From positions 434,001 through 498,000 of the forward strand of contig CAMFLR010000004.1 of NCBI GenBank assembly GCA_945957605.1: a stretch of DNA of 64,000 nucleotides. Reading direction: 5' to 3'. Below are positions 36,801 to 44,174 of the stretch, piece by piece. How positions within the stretch are numbered: position 1 is the stretch's first letter; each line of letters begins with the position of its first letter. A program made the position numbers and the translations under genes. Source of the stretch: an uncultured Isosphaeraceae bacterium (GTDB taxonomy: Bacteria > Planctomycetota > Planctomycetia > Isosphaerales > Isosphaeraceae). Below the pieces are notes generated by a model. That model did not search any database and was not told the DNA's origin. It worked only from the letters and a program-made list of their open reading frames with translations.

Positions 36801-37566
36801 TGCTGAAGCACATGTACATAAAAATGTCGTTAAACGTGTCCATGCCGCCGGTGAGAACCATATCGGAGCGGCCGGACATCAGTTCGAGCAGGGCGAGGTG
36901 GACGGCGCCCAAAGAGCTGGCGCAGGCGGCGTCGACGACGCAATTCGTGCCGCCGAGATCGAGGCGATTTGAAATTCGCCCGGCCACGACGTTTCCGAGC
37001 AAGCCGGGGAACGAATCTTCTTGCCAGCCGACATAACCCGCGCCGATGCGGTTGACGACATCGTCGGCGACGTCCTTGCTGACACCGGCCTCATCAAGGG
37101 CCTTGCGCCAGAGGGGATGACCGAGTCGGGCGGCGAGGGGGATCACGAGTTCGAGCGTGCCGGTCACACCAAGAATCACGCTAACGCGCGAGCGATCGAA
37201 CTGGCGATCAGGACCGTAACCAGCGTCGATCATTGCCTGCCGCGCGGCGACGAGACCGAGGAGTTGCGTTGCGTCGGTCGCTTCGAGCGTGTTGGGGGAA
37301 AGGCCGAAGTCGAGAGGGGCGAAGTCGTAGGGGTCTAAGAATCCGCCGCGCCTGGCGTAGGTCTGGTCGGGTGCTTTGGGATCGGCGTTAAAGTAGTCTT
37401 CGGGCCGCCAGTGCGTGCTGGGAATTTCGGTGATTGCGTCGATACCGTCGCGAATGTTGGCCCAATAGCGCGCAGCGTCATTGGCTTTCGGGAAGAGGCA
37501 GCCCATTCCGATGATTGCGACAGGGACTTGGCCGGCAGTTTCAGAAGCCACGATTCCTCCGGTCAT
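30886..37566 (-). CDS. pfaA: PfaA-like PUFA synthase subunit: KS-AT-ACP-ACP-ACP-KR-DH
   Basis: A 2226-residue polyketide-type lipid synthase. KS about 14-465 (Cys215 in VDAACASSL, His350, His390 in QIGHTKAA); malonyl-type AT 575-880 (FPGQGAQYPGM, Ser684 in AGHSYGE, His788); a Pro-rich linker, an amphipathic helix near 1030-1068; three tandem acyl carrier proteins with phosphopantetheine Ser1180, Ser1279 and Ser1376 in LGIDSIKRVE; a ketoreductase with VVVSGGARGVT and Tyr1851; and a polyketide-type dehydratase at the C-terminus (His1967 in ADHIIDG, Asp2138 in LVLDSIFQ). This is the PfaA order of marine gamma-proteobacteria with fewer carriers than their usual five to nine. The ATG at 37566 overlaps the pfaD stop by four bases; the open frame upstream runs antisense-free into pfaD and is not coding. 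Confidence 0.94.
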   Translation of the reverse strand: MTGGIVASETAGQVPVAIIGMGCLFPKANDAARYWANIRDGIDAITEIPSTHWRPEDYFNADPKAPDQTYARRGGFLDPYDFAPLDFGLSPNTLEATDATQLLGLVAARQAMIDAGYGPDRQFDRSRVSVILGVTGTLELVIPLAARLGHPLWRKALDEAGVSKDVADDVVNRIGAGYVGWQEDSFPGLLGNVVAGRISNRLDLGGTNCVVDAACASSLGAVHLALLELMSGRSDMVLTGGMDTFNDIFMYMCFSKTPALSPSGDARPFAQAGDGTILGEGLGCLVLKRLADAERDGDKIYAVIKSVGSSSDGKGQAIYAPSSEGQTRALRDAYTRAGVTPETIELLEAHGTGTAAGDKAEAAALAQVYGNTEREGAWCAVGSVKSQIGHTKAAAGAAGLMKAALALHRKVLPPTIKVDKPIDTFASEESPFYVNTERRPWLPSADHPRRAAISAFGFGGSNYHCVLEEYRSDTDEIDWDGDVQILSWSAESPEKIVHSLEAWRTGLSWDGLRRKAAETRATFDSEQPYRLAIVTERRKGDVEKLVAQAIEVCRRGDARSSGPIPDGIFYHTGPVAGDLALLFPGQGAQYPGMFLDLACRFPQMRQALARANDAFDRDREKTNTQRLSDYIYPQPAFDKPAKSRHEAELKATDVAQPALGAVAVGAVHILDQFGVKPGAVAGHSYGELPSLCAAGRFDPDTLHFLSRERGRSMAEGSGDRGAMLAVLAERHTIDKVIGEDKLALVVANKNAPRQSVLSGASSEISRARESFAKRSIEVIPLSVSAAFHSPFVAEARERFSTALADVELHSTEISVYANTTGRTYPTDSNEARALLAGQLAEPVEFVSLIENMYESGYRTFLEVGPAGKLTGLVHSILSGKSISAFSLDASSGSRGGMVDLARALASLATLGHDVNLTKWDGDPDLTTPVPVRKPTLTVPLSGANYVKPKPPIPPTVRPAATPVPIQQPAPVQPPVNSNGSQKNGVHKNGDDHPATLHVHSEINGKRHIQASPAKPEARVTAPPRVVPNSTLQQGLLALQELGEQTARLHRQFLEGQDRAIQVLQNLLTQAPAHVSTLQPTPAAPPVVPRPAVASAPRIAAPAPRPVQPVQKPVKTVVAAAPAVASAPVAKATPVQPAPVRPKSNDRAQGVLLAVVAEKTGYPVEMLDLAMEIEADLGIDSIKRVEIFSAIAERLPDAPPIRAEHLGTLRTLGQVAEFLGSEEAVVVVAPQAKSTAPAQNPRVQSAATPTLLAVVAEKTGYPVEMLELGMEIEADLGIDSIKRVEIFSAIAERLPDAPPIRAEHLGTLRTLGQVAEFLGQSDSSAPSISIATPAPTAPANNSHVLSVLLDVVSEKTGYPVEMLELPMEIEADLGIDSIKRVEIFSALQERLPDSPPIKAEHLGVLRTLGQVAEFLGGSSSQQLSAEPVPARAEMVTTTRAAQSSTSLESIQRFVVLPQTIEPASRRPLAPLAPGSVVAITADDPALAQALVTRLNARGYQATLIVTGSPVPPDIAALVIAAPSTGADDAFVRRSLELVKAAGASLKHHAVTGGASLLTVSRLDGVFGLGDAGPHSLECAMSGGLAGLAKTAGLEWPEVRCRAVDIDATIADSSLIAGWLTDELCHEGPAEVGYSNSGVHTLATEERAVTIEPAGAAPLAPGDVVVVSGGARGVTAAVAESVGRKFGAKLALLGRTAAPNAEPAWLSACGDESSIKRAWIAQQGRTVAPRDVDTAYRAIAANREALANIEQMRSLGIEVSYYQVDVTKSSDVAATVERITRELGPVRGLVHGAGVLADATIETKTLESFDRVYQTKIHGLRALLSAIPASSLKTLVLFSSSTARFGRVAQVDYAMANEVMNKIADFEAKRSPNCRVLSVNWGPWDGGMVNAGLKKLFASEGVGVIPLLAGAEYLTRELATNGSRPVEVVILGTDGLPESSKAESSASGDLSFVFEREISIAAMPVLADHIIDGRVVLPMALTLELLAHAALHGHPGMALQAIESLRVNRGVIIDRDQSTVVRIFASKPVRSNNQARVVTELQSESGGRTVIHARAEVILGDRPATGNHPVSQLAGPRYGKDRSFAYKNILFHGDALQGIAEIEHCSPAGISARLTAAPAPKSWMSQPHRGSWIADPLVLDSIFQMMIVWSFERHGAGSLPCFIGRYEQFGRSLPKSGVRAVARVTKDTPQHAIADVQLIDDRGQVVAILHGYECVIDENLNQAFRRNG
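33319..34125 (-). repeat. Three tandem ACP-encoding repeats inside pfaA
   Basis: Three copies of a roughly 215-base unit, at about 33907-34125, 33610-33822 and 33319-33537, each coding one acyl carrier domain, separated by Ala/Pro-rich linkers. At protein level the first two copies differ by only about two residues over 69, while the DNA shows many synonymous differences; the third copy is more diverged, for example LDVVSEKTG in place of LAVVAEKTG and ALQERLPDSPPIKAE in place of AIAERLPDAPPIRAE. This indicates old duplications kept alike by selection on the protein, not recent DNA copying. In PUFA synthases carrier number influences yield. Confidence 0.9.
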
Positions 37567-39224
37567 CGATTCAATCGGGCCGACACCTCGGCCAGTTCCA
37601 GCGGCGCGACGGACGGGAAGCCGCTCGGCAGTCGAACCCCCTGGCTCTTCGCGAAGTTCACGCGTGTGAGCACAGCGGCTCCATACAAGAGATTGAGCGC
37701 AACGGTTGCGACGCGGCGGTTTTCCGGCCGCTCCAGAAACGATCCCTTGGTCCACTCGTTGAACGCGCCCATCGCCGGGCCGCACCAAACCTGGTAGTCG
37801 ACCTTGCGTGCCGCATCGCCCGCGTTCGCCCAGCGCGACGACAATCCGAGATACCATCGAAACACAAGCGCCATCTTGTGCTTCTCATCTCGATTCGCCC
37901 GCTCAACTTGCGACGGATCGCGTTCGTCGAAAAACCGCCTGGTCTCATCCCAGATTTGATCGAGTGTTGTGCGAAAGATCGTTTTTTCGAGCGTCGCACG
38001 CTCGGCGACTGGGATTTCGTTAAGGCTAGAATAAGCGCGATAGGCTTCGTAGAGCTTGGCGGCCCGCATCGGAAAGAGCGTGCCGCGTTTAAGCACTTGC
38101 AACTTCACGCCCATCTCGAACATGTCGGCGGCTGGCGCCATCATCGTGTCAGCTTGTTCAGCTTCAGCAAGCATTGTGCGAACGGTGTCGGAGGATCCCG
38201 ACTCAACGCACGCCTGATTGACCGACCCCGTCATCACATATGCCGCGCCCATCGCAAACGCCGCCGCGACTGACGCGGGAGTAGCTATCCCACCCGCCGC
38301 ACCAACGCGGACCGGCGGGGCGAACTGGTGTTCGGATTGCAGGCGATCGCGAAGCGCGACAAACGTCGGGATCAGGGAAATTGAAGGGCGATTGTCAGTG
38401 TGGCCGCCGGAATCGGCTTCCGCCGTAACATCTTGGGCCATCGGCACGTGCGCGGCCAGATCGGCCTGTTCGCGGGTGAGGAAGCCCTGGTTCACAAGCT
38501 GATCGAGCATCGCAGAAGGAGGCGGCGCCATGAACTTTGCGGCGACCTCGACGCGCGAGGCTTTGGCGACGATGCGATTGGGTACGACCACCTTGCCGTC
38601 GGCATCGCGGTGGATGCCTTGTACCCGATAGCGAACGAGCGGAAGCGTAAGTCCAAGAAATGCAGAGGCTTCGATCAGGCGGACTTGCTTGGCGAGCAGA
38701 AGATCAACAATCTTCGACTCGAGTGCAGATTCTTGCGGACTGTGAATAAGATTGACACCAAACGGTTGGCTGCCAAGGCTTTGTGTCAGGCGATCGATCG
38801 CAGTCTCGACGGTTCTGGGGGCAAGTCCTGCCGCGCCAAAGAATCCGAGCATGCCCGCACGGCTCATCGCCTCAACGATTTCGACCGAAGCGATTCCGTT
38901 TGCCATTGAACCGGCGACGTACGGAAAACGCAGGCGATGATGTTCGAGGAACGCAGGATCGCCTAGTTGGGCTGGGCGAAGCGCTGGAACGTAAGCCGTT
39001 GTTGCGCCGTTGGTTCCGACACTTTCGACAGTCGAAATATCGACGATTTCGGGCGAGTCAGCGATTCGCATCCAGAAGGATCGGCTGATGTCGCTGAAAG
39101 CGGTTGCGAGGCTGGAATCTGGGCGTTGGTGGGGCGTGACTGCATCACGGTTTCGAACGTCGGCACCGAGCGCCAGACCCTGGGAGCTTGGCGTTTGGAC
39201 GTTTCCGTGAGAAGCAGGCAACAT
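37563..39224 (-). CDS. pfaD: PfaD-like FMN enoyl reductase (trans-acting PUFA synthase ER)
   Basis: A protein of about 553 residues of the PfaD/FabD-associated nitropropane-dioxygenase-like family. It would reduce enoyl-ACP intermediates during PUFA synthesis using FMN and NADPH. Features include the TIM-barrel start PYVAGSMANGIASVEIVEAM, GMLGFFGAAGL, PFGVNLIHSPQESALE, DVTAEADSGGHTDNRP and VRVGAAGGIATPASVAAAFAMGAAYVMTGSVNQA, then the long C-terminal helical region with MFEMGVKLQVLKRGTLFPMRA, all PfaD signatures. The start is uncertain: the frame is open from a TTG at 39290, and I use the first ATG at 39224, but neither has a good ribosome site. It heads the operon, with its stop overlapping the pfaA ATG. 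Confidence 0.92.
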   Translation of the reverse strand: MLPASHGNVQTPSSQGLALGADVRNRDAVTPHQRPDSSLATAFSDISRSFWMRIADSPEIVDISTVESVGTNGATTAYVPALRPAQLGDPAFLEHHRLRFPYVAGSMANGIASVEIVEAMSRAGMLGFFGAAGLAPRTVETAIDRLTQSLGSQPFGVNLIHSPQESALESKIVDLLLAKQVRLIEASAFLGLTLPLVRYRVQGIHRDADGKVVVPNRIVAKASRVEVAAKFMAPPPSAMLDQLVNQGFLTREQADLAAHVPMAQDVTAEADSGGHTDNRPSISLIPTFVALRDRLQSEHQFAPPVRVGAAGGIATPASVAAAFAMGAAYVMTGSVNQACVESGSSDTVRTMLAEAEQADTMMAPAADMFEMGVKLQVLKRGTLFPMRAAKLYEAYRAYSSLNEIPVAERATLEKTIFRTTLDQIWDETRRFFDERDPSQVERANRDEKHKMALVFRWYLGLSSRWANAGDAARKVDYQVWCGPAMGAFNEWTKGSFLERPENRRVATVALNLLYGAAVLTRVNFAKSQGVRLPSGFPSVAPLELAEVSARLNR

Positions 39225-39727
39225 GGGGCGTCCGAGGAGGTTGGTTGCGAGGAAGGTTACTAGCTTAGGGTAATTGCGTTCATTCCTCAACTCCCTGGCA
39301 CACTTTGTTCAGCAGAGTGGCAACCTTCCGCAAAGGGAGGCTCGGCAGGCTGATATGACTGTTGGGCGCCTGTCGAAATCGTTAAGCCCGGCCGAAACTT
39401 TGACGTCGCTCGGTCAGTTTCGCAGAGCATCGCGACAAGTTATTGAAATCCAAGAATTTAAACCGTGAGCAATCGCTGCGAAAGCAGCTTGAAAACGAAC
39501 GATTTCGGGGAACAATCCGTCCAAATCGTCACAATGCCACACAAACTCGATGGTTTAAAGCGAGTTCTGGCATGGATCGCCTGTCTCGTGCGTTGGGGCG
39601 GGCAACGAAAAGATTCGGGCGCGGCTTACCTGTGGCGTTGTCGCTTCGCGCCGATTAAGGTTTCGTCTTTGGGCCATCGCTCGATGGGCCTGGGTCGGGT
39701 CGACCGCCGAGCAAGGGGGTAATTGTT
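39225..39727. other. Divergent promoter region of the pfa/ole operon
   Basis: About 500 bases between pfaD (leftward) and the FG-GAP protein (rightward). It must hold the promoter of the 20-kb lipid operon, yet no convincing sigma-70 pair stands out by eye on the minus strand. A leftward TTG codon at 39290, in frame with pfaD, would shorten the leader if used. The rightward gene is preceded by a purine-rich AAGGGGG site. Small open frames here have no recognisable product. Confidence 0.3.
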
Positions 39728-40960
39728 ATGGCGAGGAACGCAAGGCTCATTACGTGGACTCTGGCACTCGGCGTTGCGGCCGCGATCGCGCCGGCGGCTT
39801 CCGAAGGTGCCGACAAACCCGGGTTGCCGCAGTGGAAGCGAATCGTCGTGGAAGCGGCATTCCGCGGCGAAGGTGTCTCGACTGGCGATGTCAACAAGGA
39901 TGGAAAGAAGGACATTCTCGTTGGCGATAGCTGGTACGAGGCACCGGGTTGGCTGAAGCACCACGTCCGCAAGCCCGGGGATTTCGGCGACGGCTTGCAC
40001 AGCTACTCGAACTGCATGTGCTCGTGGACGGACGACGTGAACGGCGATGGCTGGATCGACCAGATTGTGGTGGGTTTCCCGGGTAAGCCCGCTTACTGGT
40101 ATGAAAATCCCAAGGGGAAAGAGGGCTACTGGCCCGAGCACCCCGTTTGGGAATCCGCCTGTAACGAAACACCGCTTTACACCGACCTTTTCGGTGATGG
40201 TAAGCGGGTTTTGATCATGGCGTGGCAGGCGAAGGGGAAAGATCGCACGGGGACGATGGCCTGGTTCGTGCCGGGCAGCGACCCCAACCAGCCCTGGGAA
40301 ATGCACGCGATTAGCGAGCAAGGATCGCCCAGCAAGCCAATGCCCGGAACTGACGTGTTTTCGCACGGCCTAGGCGCAGCGGACATCAACGGCGATGGCC
40401 GCCGCGACGTGATTTGCGTCAATGGCTGGTGGGAACAACCCAAAGAAGGCCGCCAACAGAGCACTCCTTGGACGTTCCATCCTGCTGCGCTGGGTGACGC
40501 TGTCGCCGATATCGTTACCTACGATGTCAACGGCGACGGTAAGGCCGACGTGATCAACAGCTCAGCGCATCGCTATGGCATTTGGTGGTACGAGCAAACC
40601 AAGGCGAAGGACGGGTCGATTGCGTTCGTCAAGCACGAGATGTTCCCGTCGCTCGTCTCGGAAACTCACGCGCTGATCGTTGCCGACATCAACGGCGACG
40701 GCTTGAATGACTTCGTCACCGGCAAACGGTTCTGGTCGCACGGCCGGAACGAAGCAGGTTCGGGAAATGCTCCGCGGCTGTTTTGGTTCCAGGCGGAAAA
40801 GGACGTCAAGAACAACACGACGTTCGTTCCGCGCGAAATCGATGACGATAGCGGAATTGGCACCCAGTTCGTCGTCGAAGATTTCAACGGCGACGGCTTG
40901 CTCGACGTTGTCGTGTCGAACAAAAAGGGCGTGTTCATCAATGAGCAGATCAAGAAGTAA
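39728..40960 (+). CDS. Secreted FG-GAP/VCBS repeat protein
   Basis: A 410-residue exported protein with a signal peptide (LITWTLALGVAAAIAPAASEGA) followed by integrin-like beta-propeller repeats. The calcium-binding loop DxNxDGxxD occurs at least five times, for example DVNKDGKKDI, DVNGDGWIDQ, DINGDGRRDV, DVNGDGKADV, DINGDGLNDF and DFNGDGLLDV. Such proteins are common and abundant in planctomycete secretomes; their ligands are unknown, though many bind carbohydrate or surface partners. AAGGGGG lies about eight bases before the ATG and the coding region is followed by a strong terminator hairpin. It faces away from the pfa operon and need not be related to it. Confidence 0.88.
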   Translation: MARNARLITWTLALGVAAAIAPAASEGADKPGLPQWKRIVVEAAFRGEGVSTGDVNKDGKKDILVGDSWYEAPGWLKHHVRKPGDFGDGLHSYSNCMCSWTDDVNGDGWIDQIVVGFPGKPAYWYENPKGKEGYWPEHPVWESACNETPLYTDLFGDGKRVLIMAWQAKGKDRTGTMAWFVPGSDPNQPWEMHAISEQGSPSKPMPGTDVFSHGLGAADINGDGRRDVICVNGWWEQPKEGRQQSTPWTFHPAALGDAVADIVTYDVNGDGKADVINSSAHRYGIWWYEQTKAKDGSIAFVKHEMFPSLVSETHALIVADINGDGLNDFVTGKRFWSHGRNEAGSGNAPRLFWFQAEKDVKNNTTFVPREIDDDSGIGTQFVVEDFNGDGLLDVVVSNKKGVFINEQIKK

Positions 40961-40993
40961 CGCGATCTGAACGAGAACACGCGATGAACAGCG

Positions 40994-41035
40994 AAGCCTC
41001 GGGGAATGTCTTCAACGACATTTGCTCCGAGGCTT
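40994..41035 (+). terminator. Strong hairpin terminator after the FG-GAP gene
   Basis: A 9-bp perfect outer stem (AAGCCTCGG with CCGAGGCTT) encloses an inner 6-bp stem (AATGTC with GACATT) and a short loop, starting 34 bases after the stop codon. The 3' side continues TTGTCGATTTG, moderately T-rich. It also argues against starting the next gene at 40984, since that start would lie in the hairpin. Confidence 0.7.
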
Positions 41036-41130
41036 TGTCGATTTGTTGTGATGAGAGTTGTAAGCTTGATTTTGGGTTGATGGTTACATTCGCGTGCGAA
41101 GCCTGCACGCAGCGACTTTGGAGCCAATCG

Positions 41131-41988
41131 ATGACTCCGCCACGTTCGAGGGAGATTCCGGCCGAAGTACAAGAATGGTTGCGCGCGAGGAAACGACGAA
41201 CGCTGAAAGGTTTTGGAATCGGTATTATCTGCGCCGCAATCGAGACTGTCGTTTTCTGTGCGATCTGGGGTCTGCAGTATCTTGGCGCATCATTATCCAT
41301 ATTCATCCTACTTCCGATCGCTTTTTCTATAACTGGATTCCGTTATGTTCGCGCATGTCCCCGAGTTCGGCCGCGTCTGACGATTCGACTCAGCACAGGC
41401 GACATGATGATTGCTGTCGCTTACATTGCCTTGCTGTTGGGAATCGGTCTAACCGTAGTGCCAATCGGTCGACGCGCGCTGGATTACAAATACCAAGAGA
41501 GTTTGGCTCAGTTTCGAACGGAGACTTTTCTGTCTAGTGCCGATCAAGCCGCGGATGAAGCGAAGGATACGGCGAGAATTGTCACAGAGTTGAGAGCGCG
41601 ACGGATTCCAGAAGGACTTCCGGCTCATCTTCAGGAGAGTTTGCAGAAACTCGAGTCACCCGCGAGCCGCTCCAAGAATGACTTTCCGCCCAACGCACCG
41701 GCCGGCCTGGAGCCGTCTTTGCGCAAATTGTTTGATCGGCGTGAAGAAGTTTACAAGCGAGTTCTGAGCGTCTACGAACCGATTTTACAATCGAAAATAG
41801 AGCAGGCGACCTATTACTTACGCATGTTCGAGTACTACGAGTCGATGGTCGTGAAGTACCGTGTCGCCAAGCAAAACCCCTGGGTGCCCGTTGCACCCGA
41901 CCCGCCAGCGCCACAGCGACCAGTCGACCTCTTCAAAGCCACGCCCCCGCTGGTACCAACTGGGCCCCGCACCATTCTCCATCGATAG
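41131..41988 (+). CDS. Membrane protein of unknown function
   Basis: A 285-residue protein I do not recognise. I start at 41131 (MTPPRSREIPAEV), seven bases after GGAG; an ATG at 40984 is in frame but overlaps the terminator of the preceding gene. Residues 25-70 hold two hydrophobic helices (GIGIICAAIETVVFCAIWGL and SIFILLPIAFSIT), a third lies near 95-115 (MMIAVAYIALLLGIGLTVV). The remaining 170 residues are charged and helical, probably outside the membrane, and end in a Pro-rich tail. Nothing suggests enzymatic function. The layout resembles planctomycete paralogous membrane proteins with a soluble C-terminal domain. Confidence 0.65.
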   Translation: MTPPRSREIPAEVQEWLRARKRRTLKGFGIGIICAAIETVVFCAIWGLQYLGASLSIFILLPIAFSITGFRYVRACPRVRPRLTIRLSTGDMMIAVAYIALLLGIGLTVVPIGRRALDYKYQESLAQFRTETFLSSADQAADEAKDTARIVTELRARRIPEGLPAHLQESLQKLESPASRSKNDFPPNAPAGLEPSLRKLFDRREEVYKRVLSVYEPILQSKIEQATYYLRMFEYYESMVVKYRVAKQNPWVPVAPDPPAPQRPVDLFKATPPLVPTGPRTILHR

Positions 41989-42133
41989 CGCCCCAAACGA
42001 GCGAACTTCATCGACCGCAAGTGCCACCAAAATAGTCTTCAATTCATATTTTCACTACATCAACTTTTCATTTCACTGTGAGGTTTGTTTTATTGATAGC
42101 AGGCTCAACCTTTCGAGATTTGAATTGATCCCT

Positions 42134-42976
42134 TCAACGTTGAACGGCCACCACGCGGAACCCGATATGGTCGTAGCGGCGCTCGGGTTCGAAGCGGAGT
42201 CGAAACGCGGAGCGACAAGGCCAGCCTTCATCGGTCCAGGCGCCGCCTCGTCGGACGCGTGACGTTGCTTTCTTTTCGTGCAGGTCCGGGTCGACGCCGC
42301 CGGGAAGGCGAGGATGGTACCAGTCGCGGCACCATTCGAAGGTGTTGCCGTGCATGTCGTGCAGACCCCAGCGATTCGGAGGATACTTCCCGACCTTCGT
42401 CGCCATGCCATGCGCGGGCCCAGCCTCGCCGCCGTTATACGGTTGGCCCTTGAAATTGGCTTGCTTGTGGCCGAGTGAGTCGCCGAATGCTGTTGCGGTG
42501 GTGGTACCGGCGCGGCAAGCGTACTCCCATTGCGCCTCGGTCGGCAGGCGGAACTCCCAGCTGTCGGGAAGTTCGCCGGCGCGATGGGCCTGTTCGGTCG
42601 CTTTCCTACAAAACGTCTCCGCCTCTGCGAAGTTGACGTTGCCGACGGGATAGTCGTCGCCTTCGGGTAGTTCGGCGGTGAACTCGCCCGGCAATTTGCC
42701 GACAATTCGCTTCCAGGCGCCCTGGGTCACTTCGAATTTGCCCGTCCAGAACCCGCGCGAAATGGTGACTTCGACCTGACTCTCGTCAGGTCGCCGTTCC
42801 GGTTCATTTCGCGGGCTGCCCATCGTAAATCGTCCCGCTGGACACCAGCAAAGCTTCATGCCGGCGATTGTACGCTCGTCGCCCGGCCTGGTGCCTTCGA
42901 CACGATCCTCTCCTCGAACGCCGCGAGACGAAAGGACGAAGGTCGCAATCACCAAAAGAAGGGTGAATTTACTCAT
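42134..42976 (-). CDS. Exported SUMF1/formylglycine-generating enzyme-family protein lacking one active-site Cys
   Basis: A 280-residue FGE-sulfatase domain protein with a signal peptide (KFTLLLVIATFVLSSRG). Typical blocks are present: MKLCWCPAGRFTMGSP, EVTQGAWKRI, the FRLPTEAQWEYACRAGT signature, GLHDMHGNTFEWCRDWY and the end RVRRGGAWTDEGWPCRSAFR with GFRVV. True aerobic FGEs have two Cys in this last segment; here the first is Asp and only the second (PCRSAFR) remains. So it may be an ergothioneine- or kinase-type SUMF relative, or a structural C-type lectin fold, rather than the activator of the sulfatase encoded at 55484. I start at MSKFTLLL because the signal peptide begins there. Confidence 0.85.
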   Translation of the reverse strand: MSKFTLLLVIATFVLSSRGVRGEDRVEGTRPGDERTIAGMKLCWCPAGRFTMGSPRNEPERRPDESQVEVTISRGFWTGKFEVTQGAWKRIVGKLPGEFTAELPEGDDYPVGNVNFAEAETFCRKATEQAHRAGELPDSWEFRLPTEAQWEYACRAGTTTATAFGDSLGHKQANFKGQPYNGGEAGPAHGMATKVGKYPPNRWGLHDMHGNTFEWCRDWYHPRLPGGVDPDLHEKKATSRVRRGGAWTDEGWPCRSAFRLRFEPERRYDHIGFRVVAVQR

Positions 42977-43099
42977 ATCAACCACCGTGAATTCGCGTGC
43001 CCGGTCTTTGACATCGCTCTGGCTTTTTCGTTGACGGCTGCCTTCGCATGGGCTAAACGTAATCAACATGACTACTATTCAGGCGAACAGGAGTCAAGT

Positions 43100-43495
43100 A
43101 TGTCCCACCAAGTTGAGTTCAGGGCAGCCGGTCCGATTGGTGATACCGATATCGCCGCGATCCCTGCGCAGACCATTGGCCCAGCCATTGGTTATTACAC
43201 GCTGTGCCTGGGATTTTCTCTGGTGGCAAAAGATAAGCGATCCGCCGTCTTGCGGCGCGATAGCGTCGAGATTGGCCTCGCGGTGAACGGAGCAGATCCC
43301 GCTCAGGCGAGTTGTTGGTTCTCTGTGAGCGACGTCGACGCGCTCTGGAATGAATTTCACGAAAAAGGCATCGAGCCGGGAATCATTGACGAGCAGATTT
43401 ACAACGGCAAGCCTTATCGCGTCTTTTTCGCCCGCGACCCTTACGGCGTCTGCTTTTGCTTCACGCAGCCGTTGAATACGCCGGAGTCAAGTTGA
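43100..43495 (+). CDS. VOC (glyoxalase/dioxygenase) superfamily protein
   Basis: A 131-residue vicinal-oxygen-chelate fold protein with paired beta-alpha-beta-beta-beta modules: AIGYYTLCLGFSLVAKDKRSAVLRR and, in the second half, ASCWFSVSDVDALWNEFHEKGIEPG then RVFFARDPYGVCFCF. The DPxGxxF-like segment is the usual C-terminal VOC signature. AGGAG is seven bases ahead of the ATG at 43100, so the longer open frame from 43031 is rejected. One base separates its stop from the next ATG (TGAGATG), giving a two-gene operon with the alpha/beta hydrolase. Substrate unknown; relatives include glyoxalases and bleomycin-binding proteins. Confidence 0.8.
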   Translation: MSHQVEFRAAGPIGDTDIAAIPAQTIGPAIGYYTLCLGFSLVAKDKRSAVLRRDSVEIGLAVNGADPAQASCWFSVSDVDALWNEFHEKGIEPGIIDEQIYNGKPYRVFFARDPYGVCFCFTQPLNTPESS

Positions 43496-43496
43496 G

Positions 43497-44174
43497 ATGT
43501 CGACAAGTGCTGTTGAACTCAAGTTCGTCGCAACGCCCGAAAAGGGCGAGGTCTCTGCACTCTTGCTGCGACCTGTCAAGGCGACACACCTCCTTGTTTT
43601 GGGCCATGGCGCTACTACGAACATGCGGCACGCGACGCTGCAGTCGATCGCCGATCGATTGGCCGAAGTCGGAATCGCCACGATGCGCTACAACTTTCCC
43701 TACGCCGAGAACGGCAAAGGGAGAGATGGGCAGGCCGTTTGTACCGAAACGGTTCGCGCGGCAGTGCGCGAGGCCCATGCGCGTGCAGCCGATTTGCCGC
43801 TGCTCGCGGGCGGGCATTCGTTTAGCGGACGCATGACGTCGACGGCGGCCGCAGAAAGTGCGCTCGAATACGTTCGCGGAATCGTCTTCTTCTCATTTCC
43901 GCTGCATCTCGCGGGAAAGCCGGAAATCAAGCGTGCCGAGCATCTGGCCGAGGTGAAGGTGCCGATGCTCTTTCTGAGCGGTACGCGCGATGAGCTTGCA
44001 GGACTCGACCTACTTCGCCCCGTTTGCGCGAAGCTGGGCAAACGCGCGACGCTGCACGAAATTGACACCGCCGATCATGGATACAAGACGCTCAAAAAGT
44101 CACGCAAGAGCGACGAAGATGTGTTTGTGGAGATGGCACGTGTTGTCAAAGATTGGACCAAGCAGATTGTGTGA
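43497..44174 (+). CDS. Alpha/beta hydrolase (KANL3/Tex30-like family)
   Basis: A 225-residue alpha/beta hydrolase. It shows LLVLGHGATTNM (oxyanion region) near residue 37, RYNFPYAENGKGR near 64, the nucleophile elbow AGGHSFSGRM near 108, a conserved Asp in LSGTRDELAG near 165 and a His in DTADHGYK near 195. Pattern and length match the small family that includes bacterial YdeN/Tex30-type proteins of unknown substrate. It is cytoplasmic (no signal) and follows the VOC gene by one base. A 5-bp hairpin lies 14 bases after its stop. Confidence 0.82.
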   Translation: MSTSAVELKFVATPEKGEVSALLLRPVKATHLLVLGHGATTNMRHATLQSIADRLAEVGIATMRYNFPYAENGKGRDGQAVCTETVRAAVREAHARAADLPLLAGGHSFSGRMTSTAAAESALEYVRGIVFFSFPLHLAGKPEIKRAEHLAEVKVPMLFLSGTRDELAGLDLLRPVCAKLGKRATLHEIDTADHGYKTLKKSRKSDEDVFVEMARVVKDWTKQIV

